From the NCBI RefSeq assembly GCF_011752045.1, contig NZ_JAAKXW010000005.1, positions 186,001 to 250,000 of the forward strand: a DNA stretch of 64,000 nt, written 5' to 3'. This DNA comes from Microbacterium hydrocarbonoxydans (GTDB taxonomy: Bacteria; Actinomycetota; Actinomycetes; Actinomycetales; Microbacteriaceae). Below, in pieces: positions 63,403 through 64,000 of the stretch. Position numbers and translations under genes: made by a program. Numbering within the stretch: position 1 is the stretch's first letter; each line of letters begins with the position of its first letter. Below the pieces are notes generated by a model. It was given only the letters and a program-made list of their open reading frames with translations. It did no database searches and was not told the DNA's origin.

Positions 63403-64000
63403 GTGGCGCGGAGCATCTACATCACCTCGGTCGAAGGCCATACCGGCAAGTCGACGATCGCCCTCGGCGTCCTCGACGCCCTGATGCGGGCCACGCCGCG
63501 CGTGGGCGTCTTCCGCCCGATCGCCCGGTCGGTCACCGAGCGGGACGACGTGCTCGAGCTTCTGCTCGCCCACGACGGCGTGCACCTCGACTACGAGGAC
63601 TGCATCGGCGTCACCTACGACGACGTGCGGGCCGATCCCGAACGCGCCCTCTCCACCATCGTCGCGAGGTTCAAGGCCGTCGAGGCCCGATGTGGCGCCG
63701 TCGTGATCGTCGGCAGCGACTACACGGACGTCGCGAGTCCCGCGGAACTCGGCTTCAACGCGCGGATCGCGGCGAATCTCGGCGTCCCGGTGCTGCTCGC
63801 TCTGTCGGGACGCGACCAGCAGCGTCAGGCGGAGCAGCTCGGCACCACCACCCCGCGCGCACCCGCCGCCGTCGGGCAGATCGCCGCGCTCGCGCTGGCG
63901 GAGCTCGCGGCGGAGCGGGCCGAGCTGTTCGCCGTCGTCGTGAACCGGGCCGATCCCGACGCCCTCGCCGAGATCACCGCGGCGGTGGCCGCGGCCGGTC
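63403..64000 (+). CDS. pta: Phosphate acetyltransferase, N-terminal part (cut by window end)
   Basis: The 199 visible residues match the N-terminal BioD-like/DRTGG region of long Pta enzymes: SIYITSVEGHTGKSTIALGVLDAL with its P-loop-like GHTGKS, VGVFRPIARS and the VVNRADPD strand. The catalytic C-terminal part lies beyond the window; ackA often follows. Pta exchanges acetyl-CoA and acetyl phosphate, linking to the glyoxylate-shunt genes. TAAGCT (63391-63396) ends six bases before the GTG, so transcription is probably leaderless. Confidence 0.9.
   Translation, partial: MARSIYITSVEGHTGKSTIALGVLDALMRATPRVGVFRPIARSVTERDDVLELLLAHDGVHLDYEDCIGVTYDDVRADPERALSTIVARFKAVEARCGAVVIVGSDYTDVASPAELGFNARIAANLGVPVLLALSGRDQQRQAEQLGTTTPRAPAAVGQIAALALAELAAERAELFAVVVNRADPDALAEITAAVAAAG

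Overview
The window is high-GC DNA of an actinobacterium. Gene content and order (a two-gene MaoC/HadAB-type dehydratase pair, murB, an aminotransferase, tRNA-Trp, secE, nusG, rplK, rplA, rplJ, rplL; a small ~95-nt SRP RNA; a RamB-type acetate regulator) point to the family Microbacteriaceae, most likely Microbacterium. This assignment is inferred from gene content and was not tested by a search. Almost all bases are coding. I see no insertion sequence, prophage or CRISPR array.

Layout. 0-5.5 kb: a tripartite tricarboxylate transporter (tctCBA, tctC cut by the window edge), a TauE-type exporter, hadA-like/hadB-like dehydratases and murB. 5.5-10 kb: a VOC protein, a class I aminotransferase, alanine dehydrogenase with a divergent Lrp regulator, and two small unknown genes. 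10-15 kb: the glyoxylate shunt (aceB-aceA) facing its probable regulator ramB. 14.9-16.2 kb: a TetR/metallo-hydrolase pair with clear tandem operators. 16.2-26 kb: a PucR regulator divergent from a complete putrescine-to-succinate operon (gabT, putrescine oxidase, a UspA protein, an APC permease, two aldehyde dehydrogenases). 26-31 kb: tRNA-Trp, secE, nusG, then an unrelated VOC/WYL/glycolipid-binding insert, then rplK-rplA. 31-37 kb: a polar amino acid ABC transporter, argO with its LysR regulator, and a MarR-controlled DHA2 drug exporter. 37.5-40.5 kb: a compact cell-surface cluster of two TasA/SipW-type secreted proteins, a dedicated ER-type signal peptidase, an LAATG-anchored protein and a third short TasA-like protein. 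40.5-42.6 kb: a YqaJ-type nuclease and rplJ-rplL. 42.6-47.4 kb: a LacI-controlled sugar ABC importer without its own ATPase. 47.5-50 kb: reverse transsulfuration (cystathionine beta-synthase and a gamma-synthase/lyase). 50-55 kb: a Bcr/CflA exporter, PAP2, GNAT, tRNA-Ser, a DeoR regulator and trhO. 55-60 kb: a moxR-DUF58-transglutaminase operon. 60-64 kb: membrane proteins, the SRP RNA, a rhomboid protease coupled to a lysozyme-like exported protein, and the start of pta.

Two features stand out. First, at least 17 genes on both strands have a TANNNT-like -10 hexamer ending exactly 6 or 7 nt before the start codon, with no convincing Shine-Dalgarno sequence in most of them. This indicates widespread leaderless transcription and fixes several otherwise ambiguous starts. 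Second, the 37.5-40.5 kb cluster looks like a self-contained surface-fibre or coat system (secreted subunits, matching signal peptidase, wall-anchored partner) and is the best candidate for a poorly described system here. The normally tight secE-nusG-rplKAJL string is also split by two unrelated inserts.
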